Source: Duganella sp. BuS-21 (lineage in GTDB: Bacteria; Pseudomonadota; Gammaproteobacteria; Burkholderiales; Burkholderiaceae_D). From it: 64,000 nucleotides of DNA. Every line of letters begins with the position of its first letter. Position 1 is the stretch's first letter. Shown one piece after another: positions 33,956 through 43,351 of the stretch. Both the position numbers and the translations under genes were made by a program. The notes beneath the pieces are model-generated. The model saw only the letters and a program-made list of their open reading frames with translations, was not told the DNA's origin and ran no database searches. The DNA is taken from assembly GCA_041874725.1 (NCBI GenBank), contig CP097466.1, positions 3,348,001-3,412,000 of the forward strand. The letters run 5' to 3'.

Positions 33956-35328
33956 TGGACATGAGCGTCTTCGATCTGTTCAAGATCGGCATCGGCCCAT
34001 CGAGCTCGCATACCGTGGGCCCGATGGTGGCGGCACGCCGCTTCCTGCTCGATAACGCGCCGCTGGACGACGTCGCCGAAGTCAAGGCCGAGCTTTACGG
34101 CTCGCTGGCCCTGACCGGCATCGGCCACGCTACCGACAAGGCGGTGCTGCTTGGCCTGATGGGCGAAACCCCGCAGGACGTGGTGCCAACCAGCGTCGAT
34201 ACGCAACTGGCCGAGGCGGAAGCGGCCGGCCAACTCAAGCTGCTGGGCGCACGCGCCGTGCCGTTCAAGCGCGGCACGCATCTGGTGTTCCACATGGCCG
34301 AATCGCTGCCCGAGCACCCGAATGGCATGCGCTTCACGTTGACCCGCAAGGATGGCTCCAGCGTGAGCAAGGTGTACTATTCGGTGGGCGGTGGCTTCAT
34401 CCGCGAAGAGGGCGAGGCGCCGGTTGCCGCCGCCGATGTCGTGCTTGTACCTTACCCGTTCGGCACCATGGACGAACTGCTGGCGCACGGCGTGCGCAGC
34501 GGGATGACCATCCCGCAGATGCTGCGCGCCAACGAGTGCGTCCGCATCAGCGACGACGCGCTCAATGCAGGCCTGGATAAAATCTGGAACGTCATGCGCG
34601 ACTGCATCGCGCACGGTCTCGAGACGCCGGGCCAACTGCCGGGCGGCTTGAACGTCAAGCGCCGCGCCGCCGGCTTGTGGTCGCAGGCCAGCACACCGCA
34701 GGTCAACAGCCTGCCGCACGACGCCATGCACCAGGTCAGCCTGTACGCGATGGCGGTCAACGAGGAAAATGCCGCCGGCGGCCGCGTGGTCACCGCGCCG
34801 ACCAACGGCGCGGCCGGCATCATCCCGGCGGTGTTGCGCTACTACGCGGAAGACTGCAAGCCGAGCGACCCGGTCACCGGCGTGTACGACTTTATGCTGA
34901 CCGCTGCGGCCATCGGCATGCTGTGCAAGCGTAACGCCTCGATCTCCGGTGCGGAAATCGGCTGTCAGGGCGAGGTGGGTGTGGCGTGCGCCATGGCCGC
35001 CGCCGGTCTGGTGGCGGCGCTGGGCGGCAGCAATGGCCAGATCGAGAACGCCGCCGAAATCGGCATCGAACACCATCTGGGCATGACTTGCGATCCTATC
35101 GGCGGCTTGGTGCAGATTCCTTGCATCGAGCGTAACGGCATGGGTGCGGTGAAGGCCATCACGGCCGCCTCGCTGGCGCTAAAGGGCGATGGCACGCACT
35201 TCGTCAGCCTCGACGAAGTGATCGAAACCATGCGCCAGACCGGCGCCGACATGCAGGCCAAGTACAAGGAAACTTCCCTCGGCGGCCTGGCGATACACGT
35301 CATCACCGTCAATCACGCTGCTTGCTGA
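33955..35328 (+). CDS. sdaA: L-serine dehydratase (iron-sulfur type)
   Basis: A 457-residue cytoplasmic enzyme converting L-serine to pyruvate and ammonia, with both subunit domains in one chain. The N-terminal beta domain begins [20 protein letters not shown]. The alpha domain carries the [4Fe-4S] cysteines in [15 protein letters not shown] and MTCDPIGG, plus [15 protein letters not shown]. Last gene of the threonine operon: glycine from Kbl can feed serine via GlyA, and SdaA then yields pyruvate. Its 3' end overlaps the convergent GGDEF-EAL gene by 20 bp. Confidence 0.96.
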   Translation: MDMSVFDLFKIGIGPSSSHTVGPMVAARRFLLDNAPLDDVAEVKAELYGSLALTGIGHATDKAVLLGLMGETPQDVVPTSVDTQLAEAEAAGQLKLLGARAVPFKRGTHLVFHMAESLPEHPNGMRFTLTRKDGSSVSKVYYSVGGGFIREEGEAPVAAADVVLVPYPFGTMDELLAHGVRSGMTIPQMLRANECVRISDDALNAGLDKIWNVMRDCIAHGLETPGQLPGGLNVKRRAAGLWSQASTPQVNSLPHDAMHQVSLYAMAVNEENAAGGRVVTAPTNGAAGIIPAVLRYYAEDCKPSDPVTGVYDFMLTAAAIGMLCKRNASISGAEIGCQGEVGVACAMAAAGLVAALGGSNGQIENAAEIGIEHHLGMTCDPIGGLVQIPCIERNGMGAVKAITAASLALKGDGTHFVSLDEVIETMRQTGADMQAKYKETSLGGLAIHVITVNHAAC

Positions 35329-37894
35329 GTAGCGTTTCAAATTCCGGCGCGGGCAGGGGCTTGCTGAAATGGTAGCCCTGCATTTCATCGCATAGCTGCT
35401 CGCGCAGGAAGTCCAGCTGTTCCACCGTCTCCACGCCTTCCGCAATCGTCGTCAGCCCCAGACTGCGCGCCATGTTGATGATGGCGCTGACGATGGCCTT
35501 GTCCTCGGCGTCGGTGCTGATGTCGCGCACGAAGGACTGGTCGATCTTTAGCTTGTAGACCTTGAACTTCTTCAGGTGGCTGAGCGACGAGAAGCCGGTG
35601 CCGAAATCGTCGATCGACATGCTGATGCCACGGTCGTGCAGATGGTTCATGGTGGCGATGGCTCCCTGCGGATCCTGCACCGCTACACCTTCGGTCAATT
35701 CCAGCTCCAGATACTCGGGGGGCAGGCTCTCCTCGTACAGGATCTGCGCTACTTTCGCTGGCAGGTCGGCGGCGCGGAACTGCGCGGCCGAGAGATTCAC
35801 CGCCATCACCAGCGGTGGCAGGCCCGCTTCCAGCCATAGGCGCGCCTGGCGCACCGCCTCGCGCAGCACCCAGTCGCCGATCGGGATAATCAGGCCGCTT
35901 TCCTCGGCGGCGGGAATGAACTCGGCGGGCGATACCACCCCCAGTTCCGGCGTGTGCCAGCGCAGCAGCGCTTCGGCGCCGATGATGCGTCCCGTCTTCA
36001 GCGATACCTGCGGCTGGTAGACCACGTGCATCTGTTCGCGCTCCAGCGCGTAGCGCAGCGCGTTCACCAGTTGCAGGTGACGCTCGGCGTGCTGCTGCAT
36101 GGCGGCGGTGAAGAAGCGGAAGTCGTGGCGTCCGGCGCGCTTGACCTGGTACATGGCAGCGTCGGCGCGCTGCAGCAAGGTCTCGACATCCTGGCCGTCG
36201 TCTGGATACACGGCGATGCCGATCGACGCCGAAACGCGCAGCTCGTGCTTGCCGACGCTGTAGGAATGGCCGGTCAGGTCGAGCACCTTGCGCGCCACGT
36301 CGCTCGCTTCGCTGCTGCCCAGGTTGCGCAGCACGAAAATGAATTCGTCGCCGCCCAGGCGGGCCACCATGTCGCCGTCGCGCAGGCAGCCGGTCAGGCG
36401 CAGCGCCAGTTCGGACAGCAGGGCGTCGCCCACCGTATGGCCCAGCGAATCGTTGATGTCCTTGAAGTGGTCGAGGTCCAGCATCATCACCGTGGCCGGC
36501 GTGCGGCTGATGCGCGCCTGCTCCAGCATGTGGCGCGCTCGCTCGTGCAGCTGCGAGCGGTTCGGCAGGCCGGTCAACACGTCGTAGTGCGCCAGGTAGT
36601 GCACGCGCTGGTCGGTCTGCTGGCGCATCGCCTCGCGCTCGAAGTTCTTCAGCGCGAATTCGATATCGAGCGTCATTTCCAGCAGCAGCTCGCGCACATC
36701 GTGGTCGAAGGCGTCGACGGCGCTGGAATAGGGCGCGAAGAAGCCGATGATGTCGCCGTTGCGGCGCAGCGGTATCGCAGCCGACGAGGCCCAGCCATGG
36801 CGCGCGCCGTGCACGTGCCAGTGCAGCGTCTCCGGCGCGTGCTGGTAGTCCTGACACCAGTAGGGCTGGCCGCTGCGGTAGGATAGGCCGATCGGCCCGC
36901 GCCCCTGCGGCGCCGAAGCGTCCAGCGAGACTTCGAGTTGGTCCAGATATTCAATGCCGCCGCCGTGCGCGGCGGCCACCTTGATGCGGCCGTTGTCGGG
37001 GTCAATCAGTCCTATCCACGCCATCTGCATGCCGCCGTAGCTCACCACGTCGCGGCAGATGCGCTCGAACAGTTCGGCCTCGGTATGGCTGTGAACAATC
37101 GCCTGGTTGCATTGGCTGAGCGCCGAATACAGGCGGCTCACGCGCTGCGTGCGCTCCATCGCCTGGTTGCGCTCCGCGTCCAGGCGGCGCTTGCCGCGCC
37201 AGACCATCAGCACCAGCACCAGGGCGCTGAGCATGAAGGCGACGCGTGCGAGAATCGCGTCGAGCGCCGTGTCCTTCACCAGCATCCGCGTGCGCAGGTC
37301 CATGCTGTCGTTGACCTGGCCGATCGGGCGCATGATGTCGGCCTTGGCGCTGTGGTAGGCGTCGTCGTACAGCATGGCGGTGGCGCGCGCCGGGTCGCCG
37401 CCGGCGGCGCGCAGGTCCATGGCGGCGATATCGACGCTGGCCAGCTTGTCCGATTCCTGCTTGGCGGCGGCCAGCAGCGCCAGTTCCTCTGGCGTCAGCT
37501 GCGCCTCGCGCAGCAGCTGCAGCAGCGGCACGGTCGCCTGGCCGGCGCGCGGCCGCTGATCGCTGGCCGGCACCAGATCCCAATAGACGTTCTCATACCT
37601 CTGCGGGCGCGGCGCCCGGCCGTCGCGGATCGCGCGGATTTCCTCGTAGTGCTTGCGGTATTGCGGCTCGCCGGTGGCCACATAGGTGCGCGCCATGCGG
37701 CTCAGGTCATCGGATGACTGGCGCAGTTCATCCACCAGATTGTGCGAGGTGTAGCGCAGCGCATTGGCATGGTCGATGCGCTTTTCGGTCCAGACGTAGA
37801 CCATGAACGCCACCGTGACCAGTAGCATGGTGCCGAAACAGGCCCACAGAAAGCTGTCATATTTGGGTTGCGGAAGGAGGACGTGCGGCTTCAT
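35309..37894 (-). CDS. Membrane GGDEF-EAL protein with periplasmic sensor and GAF domain
   Basis: An 861-residue inner-membrane c-di-GMP protein. TM1 (~16-36, LWACFGTMLLVTVAFMVYVW) is followed by a helical periplasmic domain (to ~210; SSDDLSRMARTYVATGEPQY), TM2 (VAFMLSALVLVLMVW), a coiled segment and GAF (~255-400; MQMAWIGLIDPDNGRIKVAA). GGDEF is intact (RLGGDEFIFVL), and EAL has GAEALLRW, NLSAAQF, LELTEGV, DDFGTGFSSL, KIDQSFV and AEGVET. Both enzymatic halves look functional. It differs in sensor architecture from the other two c-di-GMP proteins in the window. Convergent with sdaA, and divergent from thrC across 182 bp. Confidence 0.94.
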   Translation of the reverse strand: MKPHVLLPQPKYDSFLWACFGTMLLVTVAFMVYVWTEKRIDHANALRYTSHNLVDELRQSSDDLSRMARTYVATGEPQYRKHYEEIRAIRDGRAPRPQRYENVYWDLVPASDQRPRAGQATVPLLQLLREAQLTPEELALLAAAKQESDKLASVDIAAMDLRAAGGDPARATAMLYDDAYHSAKADIMRPIGQVNDSMDLRTRMLVKDTALDAILARVAFMLSALVLVLMVWRGKRRLDAERNQAMERTQRVSRLYSALSQCNQAIVHSHTEAELFERICRDVVSYGGMQMAWIGLIDPDNGRIKVAAAHGGGIEYLDQLEVSLDASAPQGRGPIGLSYRSGQPYWCQDYQHAPETLHWHVHGARHGWASSAAIPLRRNGDIIGFFAPYSSAVDAFDHDVRELLLEMTLDIEFALKNFEREAMRQQTDQRVHYLAHYDVLTGLPNRSQLHERARHMLEQARISRTPATVMMLDLDHFKDINDSLGHTVGDALLSELALRLTGCLRDGDMVARLGGDEFIFVLRNLGSSEASDVARKVLDLTGHSYSVGKHELRVSASIGIAVYPDDGQDVETLLQRADAAMYQVKRAGRHDFRFFTAAMQQHAERHLQLVNALRYALEREQMHVVYQPQVSLKTGRIIGAEALLRWHTPELGVVSPAEFIPAAEESGLIIPIGDWVLREAVRQARLWLEAGLPPLVMAVNLSAAQFRAADLPAKVAQILYEESLPPEYLELELTEGVAVQDPQGAIATMNHLHDRGISMSIDDFGTGFSSLSHLKKFKVYKLKIDQSFVRDISTDAEDKAIVSAIINMARSLGLTTIAEGVETVEQLDFLREQLCDEMQGYHFSKPLPAPEFETLLSKQRD

Positions 37895-37987
37895 TATGGT
37901 GTACGACGAGGGATAAGTGCGCCATTATATATGGCTGGGGGCGTGCGCCAGCCAGCAATAGCGGGGCCGGCGATGACCATAAAACAA

Positions 37988-38024
37988 CGTGAATTTCACG
38001 GGAAACCGTGAGGCGCACTATAAT
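37988..38024 (+). promoter_or_regulatory. Candidate thrC promoter with overlapping palindromes
   Basis: TATAAT (38019-38024) lies 18 bp after TTCACG (37995-38000). The -35 side is embedded in the palindrome CGTGAATTTCACG (37988-38000), and CACGG-GAAA-CCGTG (37997-38010) forms a second dyad in the spacer. The arrangement suggests an operator over the promoter; the regulator is unknown. Confidence 0.45.
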
Positions 38025-38076
38025 ACTCGCTCGCCTTTGTACCGTTCTGCAGCTCAACCGGAATTCTTTCTCATTT

Positions 38077-39555
38077 ATGCAATACGTGTCTACCCGCGCC
38101 GCGTCGTCGGCTGCCGCTTCGTCCTCCCAACAATTTTCCGATATTCTGCTGGGCGGCCTTGCCGCTGACGGCGGTCTGTTCCTGCCGGCTGAATACCCGC
38201 AGGTGAGCGGCGCGGAGCTGGACGCATGGCGCCAGCTGTCCTATGCCGACCTGGCGTTCGAGATCCTGAAGAAGTTCGCCACCGACATTCCGCAAGCCGA
38301 CCTGCGCGCGCTGACCGCCAAGACCTACACCAAGGAAGTCTACAAAAACGTCCGCCAGGGTGAGAAAGCCAGCCAGATCACGCCGCTGCGCGTGCTGGAA
38401 GAGCACGACAACGGCGCCAAGCTGGTGCTGCAAGCGCTGTCCAACGGCCCGACGCTGGCGTTCAAGGACATGGCCATGCAATTGCTGGGCAACCTGTTCG
38501 AATACGCGCTGGCCAAGCAGAACGCGGAACTGAACATCTTCGGCGCCACCTCGGGCGACACCGGCAGCGCCGCCGAATACGCGATGCGCGGCAAGCAGGG
38601 CATCCGGGTCTTCATGCTGTCGCCGCACAAAAAAATGAGCGCCTTCCAGACCGCCCAGATGTTCAGCCTTCAGGATCCCAACATCTACAACATCGCCATC
38701 GAAGGCGTGTTCGACGACGCTCAGGACATGGTCAAAGCCGTGTCCAACGACCTCGAATTCAAGGCCCGCCACAAGATCGGCACCGTCAATTCGATCAACT
38801 GGGCGCGCGTGGTGGCCCAGGTGGTGTACTACTTCCGTGGCTACCTGTCGGCCACCACCTCGAATGACCAGAAAGTGTCGTTCACGGTCCCGTCGGGGAA
38901 CTTCGGCAATATCTGCGCCGGCCACATCGCCCGCATGATGGGCCTGCCGATCGACAAGCTGGTGGCCGCCACCAACGAAAACGACGTGCTCGATGAATTC
39001 TTCCGCACCGGCGTGTACCGCGTGCGCAAGTCGGCCGAGACCTATCACACCAGCAGCCCGTCGATGGACATTTCGAAAGCCTCCAACTTCGAGCGCTTCA
39101 TCTACGACCTGGTGGGCCGCGACAGCGACCGCACCCGCGCGCTGTTCCAGAAAGTCGACACCCACGGCGGCTTCGACCTGTCAGGCAAACCTGGCAGCGA
39201 CGGCGACGAATTCAAGCTGGTGGCCAACTACGGCTTCAAGTCGGGCAAGTCGACCCACGACGACCGCGTCAACACCATCCGCGACGTGGCCGACGATTAC
39301 GACATCGTGATCGATACCCACACCGCCGACGGCATCAAGGTGGCGAAAGAGAATCTGGAACCGGGCGTGACGATGATCGTGCTGGAAACCGCGCTGGCGG
39401 CCAAGTTCAACGAAACCATACTGGAAGCGCTGGGCATGGACGCTGAACGTCCGCAAGGCTTCGAGAACATCGAAGAGCTGCAGCAGAAGTTCGTCGTCAT
39501 GAAGCCCGATGTCGACGCCATGAAGGTGTACATCGCCGCCAACACGGGGCTGTAA
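38077..39555 (+). CDS. thrC: Threonine synthase
   Basis: A 492-residue cytoplasmic PLP enzyme forming threonine from O-phosphohomoserine. The start at 38077 (MQYVSTRAASS) matches the usual N-terminus. The PLP lysine is Lys130 in TLAFKDMAMQLLG; FGATSGDTGSAAEYAMRGK and TVPSGNFGNICAGHIA bind the cofactor phosphate. Length fits the long (type 2) form of proteobacteria. The usual upstream partner hom is not here; a GGDEF-EAL gene lies divergently instead. moeA begins 2 bp after its stop, so the two are surely co-transcribed. Confidence 0.97.
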   Translation: MQYVSTRAASSAAASSSQQFSDILLGGLAADGGLFLPAEYPQVSGAELDAWRQLSYADLAFEILKKFATDIPQADLRALTAKTYTKEVYKNVRQGEKASQITPLRVLEEHDNGAKLVLQALSNGPTLAFKDMAMQLLGNLFEYALAKQNAELNIFGATSGDTGSAAEYAMRGKQGIRVFMLSPHKKMSAFQTAQMFSLQDPNIYNIAIEGVFDDAQDMVKAVSNDLEFKARHKIGTVNSINWARVVAQVVYYFRGYLSATTSNDQKVSFTVPSGNFGNICAGHIARMMGLPIDKLVAATNENDVLDEFFRTGVYRVRKSAETYHTSSPSMDISKASNFERFIYDLVGRDSDRTRALFQKVDTHGGFDLSGKPGSDGDEFKLVANYGFKSGKSTHDDRVNTIRDVADDYDIVIDTHTADGIKVAKENLEPGVTMIVLETALAAKFNETILEALGMDAERPQGFENIEELQQKFVVMKPDVDAMKVYIAANTGL

Positions 39556-39557
39556 TC

Positions 39558-40754
39558 ATGTTGGCCGTCCGCGAAGCGCTCGACCTGATGCTGGCCGCTG
39601 CGCGGCCGGTGGCGCACACCGAAGTGATACCGACGCTGTCGGCCAACGGCCGCGTGCTGGCGTCCGCGCAGGTGTCGGGCATGAACGTGCCCGGCGCCGA
39701 CAATACGCAAATGGACGGTTATGCGGTGCGCGCCGCCGATTGCGTCGGCGGCCACGCCGTGCTGGCGGTATCGCAGCGTATTCCGGCCGGCCATGTCGGC
39801 CAGCCTTTGCAGCCGGGGACTGCGGCGCGTATTTTTACGGGCGCCATGATTCCCGAAGGTGCGGACGCCGTCGTCATGCAGGAGCAATGCACCTTGGCGG
39901 ACGACCAGGTCACCATCAACCATGCGCCCAAGTCGGGCGAGTGGATCCGCCGCGCCGGCGAGGACATCACCTGCGGTAGCGTGATCCTGCCGGCGGGCGC
40001 GCGCTTGCGCAGCCAGGAGCTGGGCCTGGCCGCGTCGGTCGGCCTGGCCGAACTGCCGGTCCGTCGCAAGCTGCGCGTGGCCGTGTTCTTTACCGGCGAC
40101 GAACTGACCATGCCGGGCGAGCCGTTGGCGCCGGGCGCCATCTACAACTCCAACCGTTTTACGCTGCGCGCGCTGCTGGAGAACCTGGGCTGCGAGATCA
40201 GTGATTTCGGCATCGTACCGGATACGCTGGAGGCCACGCGTTCGGTGCTGCGCGAGTCGGCTCAAGGCCATGACCTGATCATCACTTCCGGCGGCGTGTC
40301 GGTCGGTGAAGAGGATCACATCAAGCCGGCGGTGGAAGCGGAGGGCAAGTTGAATATGTGGCAGATCGCCGTCAAGCCCGGCAAGCCGCTGGCCTTCGGC
40401 GAAGTGCAGGACGCTTTTTTTGTCGGTCTGCCGGGCAATCCGGTGTCGAGCTTCGTCACCTTCCTGATGTTCGTGCGCCCCTTCATCCTGCGCCTGCAGG
40501 GCGTGGAAGGCCCGATCGCGCCGCGCGGCTACGCCATGCGCGCCGATTTCAACTGGCCGAAAGCCGACAAGCGCAATGAGTTCCTGCGCGCCCGCATCAA
40601 CCAGGCCGGCGGCGTGGAACTGTTCCGCAACCAGAGTTCCGGCGTGCTGACGTCGACCGTGTGGGGCGACGGCGTGATCGACCATCCGCCCGGCACCACC
40701 ATCGCTTCCGGCGACATGGTGCGCTTTATCCCGTTCAACGAGTTACTTTACTGA
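39558..40754 (+). CDS. moeA: Molybdopterin molybdenumtransferase MoeA
   Basis: A 398-residue cytoplasmic enzyme that inserts molybdate into adenylated molybdopterin. MoeA marks are visible: MNVPGADNTQMDGYAVRA, ARIFTGAMIPEGADAVVMQE, VAVFFTGDEL, IYNSNRFTLRALLENLGCEI, DLIITSGGVSVGEEDHIK and VGLPGNPVSSFVTF. Domains III and IV run to the end. The moaD start overlaps its stop (TGATG-type overlap), placing both in the thrC transcript. Confidence 0.96.
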   Translation: MLAVREALDLMLAAARPVAHTEVIPTLSANGRVLASAQVSGMNVPGADNTQMDGYAVRAADCVGGHAVLAVSQRIPAGHVGQPLQPGTAARIFTGAMIPEGADAVVMQEQCTLADDQVTINHAPKSGEWIRRAGEDITCGSVILPAGARLRSQELGLAASVGLAELPVRRKLRVAVFFTGDELTMPGEPLAPGAIYNSNRFTLRALLENLGCEISDFGIVPDTLEATRSVLRESAQGHDLIITSGGVSVGEEDHIKPAVEAEGKLNMWQIAVKPGKPLAFGEVQDAFFVGLPGNPVSSFVTFLMFVRPFILRLQGVEGPIAPRGYAMRADFNWPKADKRNEFLRARINQAGGVELFRNQSSGVLTSTVWGDGVIDHPPGTTIASGDMVRFIPFNELLY

Positions 40755-41008
40755 TGACGATTACCGTTAAATTTTTCGCCAGCGTGCGCGAAGCGGTGGG
40801 CGCTTCGTCGGAGTCGCTGGCATTGCCGGACGGCGTGGCCACGGTGGGTGCGCTGCGCGAACATCTGGCCGCGCGCGGCAATGCGTGGCGCGAAGCGCTG
40901 GGCAATCCAGCCTTGCGCATGGCGTACAATCAGGTGATGTGCGGCGCCGATACGGCACTGGCGGACGGCGCCGAGGTGGCGTTTTTCCCGCCGGTGACCG
41001 GCGGCTAG
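40754..41008 (+). CDS. moaD: Molybdopterin synthase sulfur-carrier subunit MoaD
   Basis: An 84-residue ubiquitin-fold protein ending in the Gly-Gly tail (FFPPVTGG) that is thiocarboxylated to deliver sulfur to precursor Z. It opens with ITVKFFASVREAVG, as is usual. Coupled to moeA by a one-base overlap. The partner subunit gene moaE, which normally follows, is absent. Instead a convergent small membrane-protein gene overlaps the moaD stop by 4 bp. Confidence 0.95.
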   Translation: MTITVKFFASVREAVGASSESLALPDGVATVGALREHLAARGNAWREALGNPALRMAYNQVMCGADTALADGAEVAFFPPVTGG

Positions 41009-41247
41009 GTGGACTTCTTGTCCTTGGCCTTGCTGGTAACGTCGTCGCAAACGCGGCAATCCAGGGCGGCACGGTAGCGGCGCCAAGCCGTGAAGTTGAA
41101 GATGGCGGCCGCGAACAGCGCCCATGCCAAAGCGCTCAGATAATCCACCGGCGCGGTGGAGCCTTTGAACCATTCCACGGCGGCGAGGATAGCGAACAGC
41201 GGCACGGCTGCCTGCAGGTAGCGCTTAATCCAGAACATTGCACCCAT
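41005..41247 (-). CDS. Small two-helix membrane protein
   Basis: An 80-residue protein with two hydrophobic helices (YLQAAVPLFAILAAVEWF; YLSALAWALFAAAIFNFTAW) and a polar tail bearing a CxxC pair (LDCRVCDDV) and many lysines. The ATG at 41247 has GGGAGA just upstream; a longer start at 41277 overlaps the divergent flavoprotein gene. No family recognised. The CxxC at the membrane edge could bind metal or take part in thiol chemistry. Confidence 0.65.
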   Translation of the reverse strand: MGAMFWIKRYLQAAVPLFAILAAVEWFKGSTAPVDYLSALAWALFAAAIFNFTAWRRYRAALDCRVCDDVTSKAKDKKST

Positions 41248-41279
41248 CGTCTCTCCCTTGTTTTTAATATGGACCAATC

Positions 41280-42539
41280 ATGCAGTCTAGTTTGACACCT
41301 TTTCGCGTCGCCGTCATCGGCGGCGGGCCCGCTGGTTTGATGGCCGCGCAGGATCTGGCGCAGGCGGGCGTGCAGGTGGACCTGTATGACGCCATGGCCT
41401 CGGTCGGCCGCAAGTTCCTGCTGGCCGGCCGCAGCGGCATGAATATCACCCACGCCGAGGCTTACGAGGATTTCGTCGGCCGCTACGGCGACAGCGCCGC
41501 ACCCTTGCGGCCCATGCTGGACGCGTTCGGCCCGCAGGCCGTGCGCGACTGGGTGCATGGACTGGGCCTGGCGACTTTCGTCGGCACCTCGGGCCGCGTT
41601 TTTCCGACCGATATGAAGGCGGCGCCGCTGCTGCGCGCCTGGGTGCATCGTCTGCGCGAAAGCGGCGTGCGCTTCCACACGCGGCACCGCTGGCTGGGCT
41701 GGCAGGGCGACGAATTACTTTTCAGCGCAGCTGGCGAGGATGACAAGCCGGCCACACGCCTGGTGCAGGCCGACGCCGTGATCCTGGCGCTGGGCGGCGC
41801 CAGCTGGGCGCGTCTTGGTTCGGACGGCGCCTGGATGCCGCTGCTGGCGGCGCGCGGCGTCGAGGTGGCGCCACTGGTGCCGGCCAACTGCGGCTTCGAT
41901 ATCGACTGGAGCGAGCATTTCAGCAGCCGCCACGCCGGCGAGCCTTTGATGACGGTGGCCGTGATCGCGCGCGATGCGCAGGGCCGGGAGATGCGCAAGC
42001 AGGGCCAGTTCGTGGTGACGCAGGGCGGCATCGAGGGCAGCCTGATTTACGCCTTGTCGGCGCCGTTGCGCGACCAGATCGCGGCCGAAGGCCACACCAC
42101 CATCTGGCTCGACCTGCTGCCCGACCTGACGGCCGAACGCGTGGCCGATGAAGTGAGCCGGCCGCGCGGCGCGCGTTCGCTGTCCAGCCATCTGCAAAGC
42201 CGCTTGGGCATCAAGGGTGTGAAGGCGGGGCTGCTGCGCGAGTGTCTGAGCAAGCAGCAGTTTGCCGACCAGGCGCAACTGGCGCAGGCCATCAAGCGCC
42301 TGCCGCTGCGCCTGCAGCGCGCGCGGCCCATAGACGAGGCGATCAGCAGCGCCGGCGGTGTGCGTTGGGAGGCGTTGAAGGGAACGATGCTGAAGGCCGC
42401 GCCGGGTGTGTTCGTGGCGGGCGAGATGGTCGATTGGGAAGCGCCGACCGGCGGCTACCTGCTGACCGCCTGCTTCGCCGGCGGCGTGGCTGCCGCCCGC
42501 GATGTGCTGGCGTGGCGCGCCGGACTCACTCCCAGGTAA
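41280..42539 (+). CDS. NAD(P)/FAD-dependent flavoprotein (HI0933/TIGR03862 family)
   Basis: A 419-residue cytoplasmic flavoprotein. The N-terminal dinucleotide fold VAVIGGGPAGLMAAQDLAQA is followed by VGRKFLLAGRSGMNITHAE, the signature of the HI0933-like/BaiN family, then FVGTSGRVFPTDMKAAPLL and a C-terminal FAD-closing VFVAGEMVDWEAPTGGYLL. The TIGR03862 branch is common in proteobacteria and has no settled substrate. Its 3' end overlaps the convergent DUF2807 gene by 14 bp. Confidence 0.88.
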   Translation: MQSSLTPFRVAVIGGGPAGLMAAQDLAQAGVQVDLYDAMASVGRKFLLAGRSGMNITHAEAYEDFVGRYGDSAAPLRPMLDAFGPQAVRDWVHGLGLATFVGTSGRVFPTDMKAAPLLRAWVHRLRESGVRFHTRHRWLGWQGDELLFSAAGEDDKPATRLVQADAVILALGGASWARLGSDGAWMPLLAARGVEVAPLVPANCGFDIDWSEHFSSRHAGEPLMTVAVIARDAQGREMRKQGQFVVTQGGIEGSLIYALSAPLRDQIAAEGHTTIWLDLLPDLTAERVADEVSRPRGARSLSSHLQSRLGIKGVKAGLLRECLSKQQFADQAQLAQAIKRLPLRLQRARPIDEAISSAGGVRWEALKGTMLKAAPGVFVAGEMVDWEAPTGGYLLTACFAGGVAAARDVLAWRAGLTPR

Positions 42540-43338
42540 CTTCGCCGGAACCGGTGCGCTGGACGTTGCGCTGGTCAGGGTTGCCCAGCACGCGGATATC
42601 GCCGCTGCCGCGCAGGGTCAGATCGGCCGACTGCTTGGCGAAGACATGGGTGGTGCCCGAGCCCTTGAGGTTGACGGTGACCTGGTCCGACGCCAGGTGG
42701 CGCGCATTCAGGTCGCCCGAGCCGGTCAGGTCGGCGGTCAGCGTCTTGCAGCTGCCGGAGGCGCTGATCTGGCCCGAACCGACCATTTCCAGTGCCACGA
42801 TTTCGCTGCTGCCGGTGTTCAGATTCAGGTTGCCGCTGCCGTGCGCGCCGGCGTTCAGCTCGCGATAGCGGCCGTTGAAGTTGACATTGCCCGAGCCATG
42901 CAATTGTAGCTCCAGCTTTTCACCATTGAAGCCCGACACCTTGGTGTCGCCGCTGGTGTGCACCGTCAGCTCTTCCAGCGACGGCAGCACCAGCTCCACC
43001 TGCAGGCGATGGCGCGGATTGAGCAACATGCCTTTGGTGCCGATGTGCAGCTCGCGGCCATCCTGGATGGTTTCGATATTGGCCAGCGAGCGCTGCTCGC
43101 CGCGCACCTTGAGCGCGGCGGTCTGGCCCTGGGTCAGTATCAGGTCGATCGGGCCGTTCAGTTCCACCACGGTGGCCATGGCGTCGATCTTGCGGGTCTC
43201 GGTACCCAGCGAGCGGCCGGCCACGCTGGTCGGGCTGCTGCTGCCGTAGGCCTTGAGCATGCTGTAGGTCACGCCGATCAGCACGAACGACAGCAGCAGC
43301 AGGCCGGCTCCAATTTTCAACAATGCGCGCATCATCAT
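42526..43338 (-). CDS. DUF2807 (GIN domain) auto-adhesin-like protein
   Basis: A 270-residue exported or membrane-anchored protein: N-terminal hydrophobic helix (LLKIGAGLLLLSFVLIGVTY), then a right-handed beta-helix-like domain with repeated short SGSGD/GSGN turns (HTSGDTKVSG, LHGSGNVN, AHGSGNLN, MVGSGQIS, LTGSGDLN, LKGSGTTH, LRGSGDIR). DUF2807 proteins are thought to be envelope structural or adhesion proteins. It follows the DUF1700 gene by 13 bp on the same strand, a recurring pairing that suggests joint function. Confidence 0.88.
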   Translation of the reverse strand: MMMRALLKIGAGLLLLSFVLIGVTYSMLKAYGSSSPTSVAGRSLGTETRKIDAMATVVELNGPIDLILTQGQTAALKVRGEQRSLANIETIQDGRELHIGTKGMLLNPRHRLQVELVLPSLEELTVHTSGDTKVSGFNGEKLELQLHGSGNVNFNGRYRELNAGAHGSGNLNLNTGSSEIVALEMVGSGQISASGSCKTLTADLTGSGDLNARHLASDQVTVNLKGSGTTHVFAKQSADLTLRGSGDIRVLGNPDQRNVQRTGSGEVTWE

Positions 43339-43351
43339 GTCCTCAAACTTT

